A stretch of DNA of 64,000 nt from JAHRAW01 sp965226545 (GCA_965226545.1 OZ245364.1:2232001-2296000); one strand, 5' to 3'; positions 15,046-24,557 are shown, numbered from the stretch's first letter. Numbers and translations are program-made. The notes: generated by a model from the letters alone, not told the origin.

Positions 15046-17067
15046 TTATTCGCATTTCGAATCCAATGCGCACTCCCCGCCGTAGCGACGGAGTGTGCTC
15101 TGCATTTGAGTATACTCATCATCTATTGCCCTATCTAAGGGCGTACTGCCGTCAAGCGCTTTCGCATTCGCATCTGCGCCTTTTTCAAGCAACATCGTGG
15201 CGATAGCCAATTTATTGTCGACTACCGCAGAGTATAAAGGTGTAGCGCCGGACATCTTCGAATTCACATCTGCGCCGTTGGCAAGCAGTATCTTAGCGAC
15301 CTCCACCGCATTTTCAGACACCGCATAATTTAATGGCGTCCAGCGAAAATTGGGATTGCTATCTTGCGCATTCACATTAGCACCTTTGGCAAGCAACACC
15401 TTGGCGACGTCCGCCTCATTGTAATATGCCGCACGATGCAAAGGAGTATAGCCATTAACGTCTTTCGTTTTAGCATTCACATCCGCACCCTTGTCAATCA
15501 GCCATTGCGCTAATTTTGCCCATCCGTTTTCCGCGGCAAAATGTAAATCGGTTGCACCTGCTTCATACACCCAATTTGCCGATGCGCCACGCTCATACTT
15601 TCGGCGAAACTTGGCTTGTTCGCCAACCGAGTCACCAAAATTTCGTGCTTGTTCTGCTTTAGCGCGGGCGACTCGCTCCGCAGCAGCGCGGGCAGCGGCG
15701 GCGGCGCGTTCCGATTTATCACGGGCTTCGGCGACACGCTTTTCTTCAGCAATGCGCTTGGCGGCAATTTGCCGCAGGCAATTTTTGGCTTTTGCACTGT
15801 GACGACCACTGGGATATTTTCGCTGATACGCACGCACAGAACTTTCATTGGTGCAAACCACCCTTGACCATGCGGCGTGGTCCGCATTAGCGCGCGCGAT
15901 ATCAGCGGCGGCATTTTGCTGTTGACGGTCTCCCTGCCACTGTTGATAATGCGGCACACCAAACCACACTCCTGCCACCAACGCCGCCAAACCAATCACG
16001 CCATACACCAGCCACATAGACGGTTCATTATCTTGCGTTTCGTTTGTTTGCACCGTGCGTGCCGATGGCTTTTCCGCCGGCTTTGGTGTCGGCTTTGGTG
16101 CTGATTTTGGCGTCGGTTTGGGTGCCGGCTTCGGTGTTGGTTTGGGCGTCGATGCGACGGCTTTACTCTCCCCCGCCAACGCCGCCTGCATTTCACCAAC
16201 CGATTGCGGGCGGTCGGCTTCATCCACCTGCATCGCCCAATCAATCGCGGCTAACAAACTTTCCGAATAGTTGCGCCGGCCAATCACAACCGCCGGCGGC
16301 ATGTCTTTATCGGTTTCGCCTTTGCGCAATAGATGCGCACGACTCGGTGCATCGATGAGCCCGCTTTCATCGCCGCCAACCAAACATCGATACGCCACCA
16401 CCCCAAGCGAATACAAATCCGACCACGCGCCCATTGCATCAACGGTATCGAGATATTGCTCGACCGGCGCATAACCGCGCGTCAATATCGAAGTAATCAT
16501 CTGGCTACGCTGCCCAATCGCCTGCCGCGCCGCGCCGAAATCCAACAGCACTACACTGCCATCGCGACGAAACATAATGTTCGCCGGCTTAATATCTCGA
16601 TGAATATAACCGGCGTTATGCACGGCATCGAGCCCATCCAACAATTCATCGAGCATCCGCCGCACGCCGGCTTCGTTGAATCGCCCCTTATCCCTGAGCA
16701 AATCCGAAAGCAAATCACCTTCGATGTATTCCAACACCAAATACGCCGTGCCGTTATCTTTGAAAAAACGATACACCTTGTTAATGTGTGGATGGTCAAA
16801 CCGTGCCAATGCACGCGCCTCGTCCAAGAAACGATCCAAGCCCCATTCATAATCGTCTTTGTTTGCGCTACTTTTCGGCTTGACCGTTGTCTGACCGTCG
16901 CGCACGGCAAAATCCGGCGGCAAGTATTCCTTTATCGCAACCAGTTTATCCAGGTTGTGGTCATGCGCTTTATAGGTGACGCCAAAACCGCCGCTGCCTA
17001 ACACGGCTTGGATTTCATATTCGCCCAAGCGATAGCCGGACGGGAGTGCGTTGTGGTGGTCAATCAT
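15046..17067 (-). CDS. Membrane Ser/Thr kinase with ankyrin repeats (kinase 1)
   Basis: 673 residues. Kinase domain 17-295: GSGGFGV (24-30), AIKEY lysine K46, HRDIKPAN (156-163), DFGAAR (176-181), GYAPVEQY (198-205), DLYSLGVVAY. A PKPTPKPxPK linker (308-333), one membrane helix (351-371), then a presumably periplasmic part: an SVRAYQRKYPSGRHSAKA element, an Ala/Glu/Arg coiled coil, and five ankyrin repeats (about 505-655; TDLHFAAENG, TPLHRAAYYN, TPLNYAVSEN, TPLYSAVVDN, TPLDRAIDDE). Ends GGECALDSKCE with two Cys. Catalytic residues are complete. Activation segment differs from its paralogues at one place (TRGYAP for TPGYAP). Longest ankyrin tail of the five. Confidence 0.93.
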   Translation of the reverse strand: MIDHHNALPSGYRLGEYEIQAVLGSGGFGVTYKAHDHNLDKLVAIKEYLPPDFAVRDGQTTVKPKSSANKDDYEWGLDRFLDEARALARFDHPHINKVYRFFKDNGTAYLVLEYIEGDLLSDLLRDKGRFNEAGVRRMLDELLDGLDAVHNAGYIHRDIKPANIMFRRDGSVVLLDFGAARQAIGQRSQMITSILTRGYAPVEQYLDTVDAMGAWSDLYSLGVVAYRCLVGGDESGLIDAPSRAHLLRKGETDKDMPPAVVIGRRNYSESLLAAIDWAMQVDEADRPQSVGEMQAALAGESKAVASTPKPTPKPAPKPTPKSAPKPTPKPAEKPSARTVQTNETQDNEPSMWLVYGVIGLAALVAGVWFGVPHYQQWQGDRQQQNAAADIARANADHAAWSRVVCTNESSVRAYQRKYPSGRHSAKAKNCLRQIAAKRIAEEKRVAEARDKSERAAAAARAAAERVARAKAEQARNFGDSVGEQAKFRRKYERGASANWVYEAGATDLHFAAENGWAKLAQWLIDKGADVNAKTKDVNGYTPLHRAAYYNEADVAKVLLAKGANVNAQDSNPNFRWTPLNYAVSENAVEVAKILLANGADVNSKMSGATPLYSAVVDNKLAIATMLLEKGADANAKALDGSTPLDRAIDDEYTQMQSTLRRYGGECALDSKCE

Positions 17068-17145
17068 CGGGGTTCGTTTCGATTGAGTGGAGACAATAAC
17101 GCGCGATTATAGCAATTAAACGGGCGGGGTTAGTTGCAATTTTTA

Positions 17146-18417
17146 TTACACCGTCCGCCGTATTGGTGGGTAGGAATTGCATATTGGCATACACGGCGAC
17201 TCGCCTTGATTGACTAATTCGCGGAAACCCGCTTGCTCTCGTGCAAGTTCGCCCGCTGAACATCTTTCGGGTAATGAAAGCACAAATATCACACCCAAAG
17301 TAATTAAAACCGCCTTTAACCCCACGGACTCCATTGGGGTATTTTCTGCATTTCCCTGCGTTTTTTCCGATTGCGTCGACGCTTTCGCTGACACCAACTT
17401 AACAGAATTTTTCTGCTTCGCTGAAGTTTTGGCTTTAGTTTTAGTTTTGGTTTTGGCTTCGGCTTCGACTTTGGCTTCAGTTTCAGTTTCAGTTTCGACT
17501 TCAACTTCCGCCGCAACGTCACCCGCCAACGCCGCCTGCATCTCGGCAACCGATTGCGGACGCTCCCCCTCATCAACCTGCATCGCCCAATCAATCGCCT
17601 TAAGCAAATCATCGCCATACTTCCCCGCCCCAACCACAACCGCCGCCGGCATATCTTTATCCCCTTCACCTTTACGCAAAAAATGCGCCCGACTCGGCGC
17701 ATCGACAATCACACTTTCATCCCCACCCACCAAACATCGATACGCAACAACACCAAGCGAATACAAATCCGACCACGCGCCCATTGCATCGGCGGTGTTT
17801 AAGTATTGCTCCACCGGCGCATAACCTGGCGTCAAAATCGAAGTTATCATCTGACTGCGCTGCCCAATCGCTTGTCGCGCCGCACCGAAATCCAACAGCA
17901 CAGCACTGCCGTCGCGACGGAATATGATGTTCGCTGGCTTAATATCTCGATGGATATAACCCGCTTGATGAACCGCCGCCAGCCCATCCAACAACTCATC
18001 GCACATCCGCCGCACGCCGGCTTCGTTAAATCGCCCTTTGCTTTTCAGCAACTCCGACAACATATCGCCATCGATATATTCCAACACCAAATACGCCGTG
18101 CCGTTTTCTTTAAAAAAACGATGCACTCTATTAATGTGCGGATGGTCAAATCGCGCCAACGCCCGCGCCTCATCGAGGAACCTATCCAAGCCCCAAATGT
18201 AATCATCTTTACTCGCGCTACTTTTCGGCTTCACCGTCGTCCGCCCATCACGCACGGCAAACTCCGGCGGTAAGTATTCTTTTATCGCAACCAGTTTGTC
18301 GAGGTTATGGTCATACGCTTTATAAGTGACGCCGAAACCGCCGCTACCTAATACGGTTTGGATTTCATATTCGCCTAAGCGATAGCCTGCGGGCAAGGCG
18401 TTGTGGTGGTCGTTCAT
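17146..18417 (-). CDS. Membrane Ser/Thr kinase, ankyrin-less tail (kinase 2)
   Basis: 423 residues from the ATG at 18417 (MNDHHNALPAGYRLGEYE, the shared N-terminus of the family). Kinase motifs as in kinase 1 and complete. A linker of Glu/Thr/Lys/Ala alternation (about 300-335) coded by TTTCAG/TTTTGG-type hexamers precedes a membrane helix (VGLKAVLITLGVIFVLSL). After the helix only about 40 residues remain: the LAREQAGFRELVNQGESP element matches LAQEKASFRQLVGKDASP of kinase 4, but the ankyrin region that should follow is absent and the frame runs into unrelated residues. Looks like a 3' deletion or frameshift that removed the sensor tail. DNA of the kinase domain is nearly identical to kinase 4. 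Confidence 0.88.
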   Translation of the reverse strand: MNDHHNALPAGYRLGEYEIQTVLGSGGFGVTYKAYDHNLDKLVAIKEYLPPEFAVRDGRTTVKPKSSASKDDYIWGLDRFLDEARALARFDHPHINRVHRFFKENGTAYLVLEYIDGDMLSELLKSKGRFNEAGVRRMCDELLDGLAAVHQAGYIHRDIKPANIIFRRDGSAVLLDFGAARQAIGQRSQMITSILTPGYAPVEQYLNTADAMGAWSDLYSLGVVAYRCLVGGDESVIVDAPSRAHFLRKGEGDKDMPAAVVVGAGKYGDDLLKAIDWAMQVDEGERPQSVAEMQAALAGDVAAEVEVETETETEAKVEAEAKTKTKTKAKTSAKQKNSVKLVSAKASTQSEKTQGNAENTPMESVGLKAVLITLGVIFVLSLPERCSAGELAREQAGFRELVNQGESPCMPICNSYPPIRRTV

Positions 18418-18549
18418 CGGGGTTATGATAGTGATGCGGCGGAGGTATTGTAACAAATTAATCGCGTCGAAGTTGCTTGCGGATTTTGCCAACCGCAATG
18501 GCGGGTGGCGACGATGCCAATGCGGGAATGCGCGCGGAGTTTTTGGATG

Positions 18550-18717
18550 TTTGCGAAGATTTTTGGTATCTTGGAAAAGTGTTTGCTAGACTTGCGAAAC
18601 ATTTTTTGTGTGTTGGAAAATACTTTTTTAAGGTTAGAAAAATGTTTTTACGGGTTGAAAAAATGTTTGTTAAGATTGGAAAAATCTTTACAAACCCTTG
18701 AAAACACTTTTCGCACC
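18550..18717 (+). repeat. Eight 21-bp tandem repeats encoding heptads
   Basis: Eight successive 21-base units (18550, 18571, 18592, 18613, 18634, 18655, 18676, 18697) share the pattern TTGGAAAAATGTTTNTNARG. Because 21 is a multiple of three, all frames stay open; the frame continuous with the downstream gene reads LEKCLLD LRNIFCV LENTFLR LEKCFYG LKKCLLR LEKSLQT LENTFRT, a coiled-coil-like heptad series. Whether this is translated (starts at GTG 18505 or ATG 18514 are possible) or is an untranslated DNA/RNA element before the gene at 18781 is unknown. Confidence 0.8.
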
Positions 18718-18780
18718 GCCAAAAAGCCGCGCCGGACACTGTTATTATCACCGCAACCCGCCAACATCAACCAATCCGCA

Positions 18781-19450
18781 ATGCAAATCGCCAAACGATA
18801 TTTGGAATTCGATGCTGAAGCCAAAGAGTTTATGCACCATTTAAGCGGTGCCTATTCGCGATTGGCGGTGTCGCAACGGCAATACGAGCGGATGGCGGGC
18901 GAATTGGCGGAGTGGACGGCGGCATTGGCGTTATACATCGACCCAACCACGCATACGCCGGCGGCGGTGCAAAATGCGCGCGCGCAATACAATCTTTTTC
19001 ATCGCAGCATTTTGGCGTTGCGGCGGCAATTGAAAAACAGCCAAGACATCGATTTAACCGCCGATGATTACGCCGCTCTCGGCGTACATAAAGACAAAAC
19101 CACCCGCACCCGCCCGCCGGTGCCAAACATCGCGCCGGTCAATGTGTTGCACGCCACTCATCATTCAGTAAACTGAATTCATCACTTCCGCCCCAACCGC
19201 AAGCGAAGTGCATCACCGCGCCCTGCCGCCCGGCGTACAACGCATCGGTCGCGCGATTGCGCTAACGGACGCAGGCATAACGCCGAGTCGCGATGAGTAT
19301 CACGCCATCGCCGCCGTCGGCACTTCGACGCATAAAATCAAGTTCGCGCCGGCGGATGAGGGGAAGGTGGGGTGGTTGATTACTTGGTATGTCAATACGC
19401 GGGGGGAGATGGGGCCGGAGAGTGTTGGGATTTCGTTTCGGGTGATTTGA
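18781..19450 (+). pseudogene. Hypothetical protein gene interrupted by a frameshift
   Basis: Two consecutive frames appear to be halves of one protein. The first (18781-19176) starts MQIAKRYLEFDAEAKEF, includes DPTTHTPAAVQNARAQYNLF and ends DYAALGVHKDKTTRTRPPVP plus about 16 residues. The second (open from 19172, to the stop at 19450) has RAIALTDAGITPSRDEYH and ends WYVNTRGEMGPESVGISFRVI. I recall this pair of blocks (a helical half with ATRTPAAVAAKDAAR-like text, then a beta half ending RWVNTRGExGPWS) as a single hypothetical family of about 200-230 residues. A shift of one base around 19165-19176 would join them. It is the only plus-strand gene in the island. Function unknown. Confidence 0.6.
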
Positions 19451-19460
19451 GGGGGTGGAG

Positions 19461-21176
19461 TTATTGGCAGTGCCAGTAGTGACACCGCCCACCGTGTTGT
19501 TTGAGAAGTGATTGCATGGTGCTATGCTCTTCATAGAATGCTATATCCAAAGGCGTCTTATCGTCATACTCTTCCACATTCACATCTGCACCGTTGGCAA
19601 GCAACAACTTGGCGGCATCCACCGCATTTATAGAAGCAGCATAGTGCAAAGGTGTCCGGTCGTTATTGTCTTGCGCATTCAAATCCGCACCGAAGGCAAT
19701 AAGCCACCGCGTCAATTGTACCCAATCATTTGCAACGGCAACATGTAAATCGGTTTCACCGTCAGAGTATGTCCGCCACGACGATGCATCGGCGTCGTGC
19801 CCAACCACCCAGCGAAAAGCGGCTTTTTCGTTTCCAAGTGTAGATTGTTGTTCGGCTTCGGCGATTTTGCTTTGCCGTTCGGCTTCGGCGGCTTTGCGTT
19901 GCCGTTCCGCTTCAGAGATTTGGCGTTGCCGCTGGTGTTGCCGCTCGGCATCGATTTGGCGTTGCCGTTCCGCTTCAGAGATTTGGTGTTGCCGCTCGGC
20001 ATCGATTTGGCGTTGCCGCCTCTCTTCAGCGGCGCGTTGCCACTCGGCTTCGGCAATCGTTTCCTCGTGCCATTGCTCATATTGCGACACACCTAATATA
20101 ACCACCGCCGCCAATCCCAGCCCCGCTACAACAACCGCCCATGCCGGCATACCAGCCCCTTCCGTTTGGTCTGCTTTCGCCGCACGCTTCGCACGTACTT
20201 TTTTCGTCACTTTCTTCGCCACTTTCTTCTTCGCCTTCTTCACAACCGGCGAAGCCGCAACGACTTCGACATCACCCTCACCCGCCAAAACCGCCTGCAT
20301 CTCCGCAACCGATTGCGGACGGTCATCCTCATCGACTTTCATCGCCCAATCAATCGCCTTGAGCAAACCGTCGCCATACTTCCCTGCCCCAACCACAACC
20401 GCCGCCGGCATGTCTTTATCAGTTTCACCTTTGCGTAATAAATGCGCCCGACTCGGCGCGTCGATAACAACGCTTTCGTCGCCACCCACCAAACATCGAT
20501 ATGCCACCACGCCAAGCGAATACAAATCCGACCACGCGCCCATTGCATCGACAGTGTTTAAGTACTGCTCCACCGGCGCATAGCCCGGCGTCAAAATCGA
20601 AGTAATCATTTGGCTACGCTGCCCAATCGCCTGCCGTGCCGCGCCAAAATCTAATAACACTGCGCTACCGTTGCGCCGAAAAATAATGTTGGCGGGTTTA
20701 ATATCTCGATGGATATAACCGGCGTTATGCACGACATCGAGCCCATCCAATAACTCATCGAGCATACGCCGCACGCCAGCTTCATTAAATCGCCCTTTGC
20801 GTTTTAATAAATCCGACAACATATCGCCTTCGATATATTCCAACACCAAATACGCCGTGCCGTTTTCTTTGAAAAAACGATACACCCTGTTAATATGCGG
20901 ATGGTCAAAGCGCGCCAGCGTACGCGCCTCGTCCAAGAAACGATCCAAGCCCCATTCATAATCGTCTTTGTTTGCGCTACTTTTCGGCTTGACCGTCGTC
21001 CGACCATCGCGCACGGCAAAATCCGGCGGCAGATATTCCTTTATCGCAACCAGTTTATCCAGGTTGTGGTCATGCGCCTTATAAGTGACGCCGAATCCGC
21101 CGCTGCCGAGCACGGTTTGAATTTCGTATTCGCCTAAACGATAGCCGGCGGGGAGGGCGTTGTGGTGGTCGTTCAT
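19461..21176 (-). CDS. Membrane Ser/Thr kinase with ankyrin repeats (kinase 3)
   Basis: 571 residues with the common kinase domain (GSGGFGVTYK, AIKEYLPPDF, HRDIKPANI, DFGAARQ, LTPGYAPVEQY). The linker is Lys/Ala-rich (KKAKKKVAKKVTKKV, about 317-331), followed by a membrane helix (AWAVVVAGLGLAAVVILG). The predicted periplasmic part holds a long Gln/Arg/Glu heptad run (units of AERQRQI and DAERQHQ, about 385-450), then three ankyrin repeats (TDLHVAVAND, TPLHYAASIN, TPLDIAFYEE), ending GGRCHYWHCQ with two Cys, comparable to kinase 1 and kinase 5 ends. Its stop lies 10 bases from the stop of the convergent hypothetical gene. Confidence 0.92.
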   Translation of the reverse strand: MNDHHNALPAGYRLGEYEIQTVLGSGGFGVTYKAHDHNLDKLVAIKEYLPPDFAVRDGRTTVKPKSSANKDDYEWGLDRFLDEARTLARFDHPHINRVYRFFKENGTAYLVLEYIEGDMLSDLLKRKGRFNEAGVRRMLDELLDGLDVVHNAGYIHRDIKPANIIFRRNGSAVLLDFGAARQAIGQRSQMITSILTPGYAPVEQYLNTVDAMGAWSDLYSLGVVAYRCLVGGDESVVIDAPSRAHLLRKGETDKDMPAAVVVGAGKYGDGLLKAIDWAMKVDEDDRPQSVAEMQAVLAGEGDVEVVAASPVVKKAKKKVAKKVTKKVRAKRAAKADQTEGAGMPAWAVVVAGLGLAAVVILGVSQYEQWHEETIAEAEWQRAAEERRQRQIDAERQHQISEAERQRQIDAERQHQRQRQISEAERQRKAAEAERQSKIAEAEQQSTLGNEKAAFRWVVGHDADASSWRTYSDGETDLHVAVANDWVQLTRWLIAFGADLNAQDNNDRTPLHYAASINAVDAAKLLLANGADVNVEEYDDKTPLDIAFYEEHSTMQSLLKQHGGRCHYWHCQ

Positions 21177-21235
21177 TATCGTTGGTGAATCATTGACGGT
21201 GAATGCGGGGATTATAGCCGAGTGGGTTAGTTGGA

Positions 21236-22873
21236 TTATTGCAACAAGTTAATCATTGCGGCGTGCCCTCTCTCCTTCGCCGCACCCAAAGGCGTCTGCC
21301 CACCGTTATCGCTCGCACGCACATTCGCGCCTCGTTGTATCAGCAACTTGGCGGCACCCACTGAATTCCCCCACGCCGCATAATGCAAAGGCATGGCGCC
21401 ATGTTTATCTTTCGAACTTACATATGCGTAGTTATCTAACAACACTTTGACCGTAGCAGTGTCGCCTGCAATAGCCGCGATATGCAGGGGAGTTTGCCCA
21501 CGCCGATGTCCAATCGACAAATGCAAACGCTCTTTTAATGTAGCCCCCATCGCATTGCCATCGGATTTGATTCGCGAATGCACACTCGCGCCTTTGCCTA
21601 TTAACCACTCCGTTAATTCATCCCACCCTTGCGCCGCGGCAATATGCAAATCAGTCGTACCCGAATCCCAAACCTGACGCGGCGACGCATCTTTGCCAAC
21701 CAATTGACGAAAACTTGCTTTCTCTTGTGCAAGCCCACCTATTTGTGAAGGTCCTACGATTAATGCAACCAAAACCAACGCTCCTAAAATAGATGCCAAC
21801 ACCTTGTGCTCAACAGACATCTTTTTCAAGCCTTCCTGCACCGTTTCCGCGGGCGTCGACGCTTTCACCGACACCGACTTAACGGAATCGTTTTGCACCG
21901 CTTTCTTCGTCACTTTCTTCGCCACTTTCTTTTTCGTTTTCTTTACGACAGGCTCAGTTGCCGCAACTTCGACTTCACCATCCAGAGCCGCCTGCAACTC
22001 CCCAACCGACTGCGGACGCTCGCGTTCATCCACCTTCATCGCCCAATCAATCGCCTTAAGCAAATCGTCACTGTATTTACCCTTGCCAACTTCCACCGCC
22101 GACGGCATGTCTTTTTCCGATTCACCGCGCTGCGCATAATGCGCGCGACTCGGCGCATCGACAATCGCGCTTTCATCACCACCAACCAAACATCGATACG
22201 CCACCACACCAAGCGAATACAAATCCGACCACGCGCCCATTGCATCGGCGGTGTTTAAGTATTGCTCCACCGGCGCATAACCCGGCGTCAAAATCGAAGT
22301 TATCATCTGACTGCGCTGCCCAATCGCTTGTCGCGCCGCGCCGAAATCCAACAGCACTGCACTGCCGTCGCGACGGAAGATGATGTTCGCCGGCTTAATA
22401 TCTCGATGGATATAACCCGCTTGATGAACCGCCGCCAGCCCATCCAACAACTCATCGAGCATCCGCCGCACGCCGGCTTCGTTAAATCGCCCTTTGCTTT
22501 TCAGCAACTCCGACAACATATCGCCATCGATATATTCCAACACCAAATACGCCGTGCCGTTTTCTTTAAAAAAACGATGCACTCTATTAATGTGCGGATG
22601 GTCAAATCGCGCCAACGCCCGCGCCTCATCGAGGAACCTATCCAAGCCCCAAATGTAATCATCTTTACTCGCGCTACTTTTCGGCTTCACCGTCGTCCGC
22701 CCATCACGCACGGCAAACTCCGGCGGTAAGTATTCTTTTATCGCAACCAGTTTGTCGAGGTTATGGTCATACGCTTTATAAGTGACGCCGAAACCGCCGC
22801 TACCTAATACGGTTTGGATTTCGTATTCGCCCAAGCGATAGCCGGCGGGGAGAGCGTTGTGGTGGTCGGGCAT
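21236..22873 (-). CDS. Membrane Ser/Thr kinase with ankyrin repeats (kinase 4)
   Basis: 545 residues. Kinase domain nearly identical to kinase 2 in protein and in DNA (17820-18417 against 22264-22873), indicating a recent copy or gene conversion. The Lys-rich linker (KKTKKKVAKKVTKKA) is shared with kinase 3. A membrane helix (VLASILGALVLVALIVGP) is followed by the LAQEKASFRQLVGKDASP element and four ankyrin units (TDLHIAAAQG, TPLHIAAIAG, MPLHYAAWGN, TPLGAAKERG). Starts MPDHHNALPAGYR, one residue different from the common MNDHHNALPAGYR. Catalytic residues are intact. Confidence 0.92.
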   Translation of the reverse strand: MPDHHNALPAGYRLGEYEIQTVLGSGGFGVTYKAYDHNLDKLVAIKEYLPPEFAVRDGRTTVKPKSSASKDDYIWGLDRFLDEARALARFDHPHINRVHRFFKENGTAYLVLEYIDGDMLSELLKSKGRFNEAGVRRMLDELLDGLAAVHQAGYIHRDIKPANIIFRRDGSAVLLDFGAARQAIGQRSQMITSILTPGYAPVEQYLNTADAMGAWSDLYSLGVVAYRCLVGGDESAIVDAPSRAHYAQRGESEKDMPSAVEVGKGKYSDDLLKAIDWAMKVDERERPQSVGELQAALDGEVEVAATEPVVKKTKKKVAKKVTKKAVQNDSVKSVSVKASTPAETVQEGLKKMSVEHKVLASILGALVLVALIVGPSQIGGLAQEKASFRQLVGKDASPRQVWDSGTTDLHIAAAQGWDELTEWLIGKGASVHSRIKSDGNAMGATLKERLHLSIGHRRGQTPLHIAAIAGDTATVKVLLDNYAYVSSKDKHGAMPLHYAAWGNSVGAAKLLIQRGANVRASDNGGQTPLGAAKERGHAAMINLLQ

Positions 22874-22984
22874 GCGAATAGCGGGGAGAATTGTTTTGGT
22901 TGAGTGTGAGTTATTTTAGCAAATCAATCGGTTTGCGATGCTTCTCTCGTTTGCCCGATGCATAGGTGTTGCGCCACCGGGTAG

Positions 22985-24514
22985 TTAGTTACAGTAAACA
23001 ACCAGAGGAATTATACGATTCCAACTTTCGTATGATGGGCATTGTCCACCACGTTTTCGAAGAAACATAGCCGAGTCATAACTGCCTGCGGAGATAGCAC
23101 TATCTAAAGGCGTGCGGTAATATGCTCGCGCATTCAATTTCGCGCGGTTGGCAAGCAATAACCTAGCAACCCCAACGGAATTTCCCGCCCCCGCCCGATG
23201 CAAAGGTGTTAAGCGATTTTTCGCTTTTGCATTCACATCTGCACCGTTGGCAATCAATAACTTGGCGGCGTACACATTTTCTTCGTAGGCGGCAAAATGC
23301 AAGGGGGTGTAGTTCAATGTGTTAGTGGTGGCGGCGGCTTTGGCTTGATAAACCGCAATCACTTTGGCAGCACGGGCTTTGGCTGCGCGTTGGCGTTCAG
23401 TGGCGGCGGCATCAGCAACACGCTGTGCTTCGACACGTTCGCGTTCGTCTTGCCGCTCTTTGTACACGGCACCGACGCCCACTAACAAAATCCCAACCAC
23501 AATTGCGCTCACGACTTTGTTGGGAGGGTTGTTTTGAGGCTCGGCGGCTTGTTCCCGTGGCGAAGTTGCCGCGGGCTTGGGTTTGGGCGGCGGCGCAGTT
23601 GCAGCGGCTTTGCGCTCGCCTGTCAACGCCGCACGAAACGCCGCAACCGATTGCGGACGGTCACCCTCTTCGACTTGCATCGCCCAATCAATCGCGGCTA
23701 ATAAACTGTCACTGTATTTACCCTTGCCAATCTTAACCGCCGGCGGCATATCCTTATCCATCTCGCCACGCTTGGCATAATGCGCGCGCGCCAACGAATC
23801 GACCAACATGCTTTCATTGCCACCAACCAAACAACGATACGCAACCACGCCAAGCGAATACAAATCCGTCCACGCCCCCATTGCATCAGCGACGCCAACA
23901 TACTGTTCCACCGGCGCATAGCCGGCGGTCAACACGGCAGTGACGGTTTTACTACGCTGCCCAATCGCCTGCCGCGCCGCACCGAAATCCAGCAACACTG
24001 CACTGCCATCGCGGCGGAAAATAATGTTGGCGGGTTTGATGTCGCGATGGATATAACCTGCGCTATGCACGGCATCGAGTCCACCCAACAACTCATCGAG
24101 CATCCGCCGCACACCCGCTTCGTTGAATCGCCCCTTATCTTTCAGCAAATCCGAAAGCAAATCGCCTTCGATGTATTCCAACACCAAATACGCCGTGCCG
24201 TTTTCCTTAAAAAAACGATAAACCTTATTAACATGGGGATGGTCGAACCGTGCAAGCGTACGCGCTTCATCCAAGAAACGGTCCAAGCCCCATTCATAAT
24301 CGTCTTTATTTGCGCTACTTTTCGGCTTGACCGTCGTACGCCCGTCGCGCACGGCAAAATCCGGCGGCAGATATTCCTTTATCGCAACCAGTTTATCCAA
24401 GTTGTGGTCATGCGCCTTATAAGTCACACCAAACCCGCCGCTGCCTAATACGGTTTGGATTTCGTATTCGCCTAAGCGATAGCCGGCGGGGAGAGCGTTG
24501 TGGTGGTCGTTCAT
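22985..24514 (-). CDS. Membrane Ser/Thr kinase with ankyrin repeats (kinase 5)
   Basis: 509 residues; first of the five kinase genes in transcription order, 43 bp after the vWA gene. All kinase motifs are present; the activation segment differs most from the others (RSKTVTAVLTAGYAPVEQYVG, where the others have RSQMITSILTPGYAPVEQYL). A short Pro/Ala linker, a membrane helix (VVSAIVVGILLVGVGAVY), an Ala/Arg/Glu coiled stretch (about 360-395) and three ankyrin units (TPLHFAAYEE, TPLHRAGAGN, TPLDSAISAG) follow. Ends with GGQCPSYESWNRIIPLVVYCN, again with two Cys. It may phosphorylate different partners from kinases 1-4, an inference from the divergent activation loop. Confidence 0.92.
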   Translation of the reverse strand: MNDHHNALPAGYRLGEYEIQTVLGSGGFGVTYKAHDHNLDKLVAIKEYLPPDFAVRDGRTTVKPKSSANKDDYEWGLDRFLDEARTLARFDHPHVNKVYRFFKENGTAYLVLEYIEGDLLSDLLKDKGRFNEAGVRRMLDELLGGLDAVHSAGYIHRDIKPANIIFRRDGSAVLLDFGAARQAIGQRSKTVTAVLTAGYAPVEQYVGVADAMGAWTDLYSLGVVAYRCLVGGNESMLVDSLARAHYAKRGEMDKDMPPAVKIGKGKYSDSLLAAIDWAMQVEEGDRPQSVAAFRAALTGERKAAATAPPPKPKPAATSPREQAAEPQNNPPNKVVSAIVVGILLVGVGAVYKERQDERERVEAQRVADAAATERQRAAKARAAKVIAVYQAKAAATTNTLNYTPLHFAAYEENVYAAKLLIANGADVNAKAKNRLTPLHRAGAGNSVGVARLLLANRAKLNARAYYRTPLDSAISAGSYDSAMFLRKRGGQCPSYESWNRIIPLVVYCN

Positions 24515-24557
24515 AAATATCTCGGGCGGCGCGTCAACAAAACGCGTGACATTATAC

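Noticed and set aside
18458..18751. Minus-strand frame across the 21-bp repeats
   Set aside because: Open only because the 21-bp period preserves every frame; no gene context or start signal supports it.
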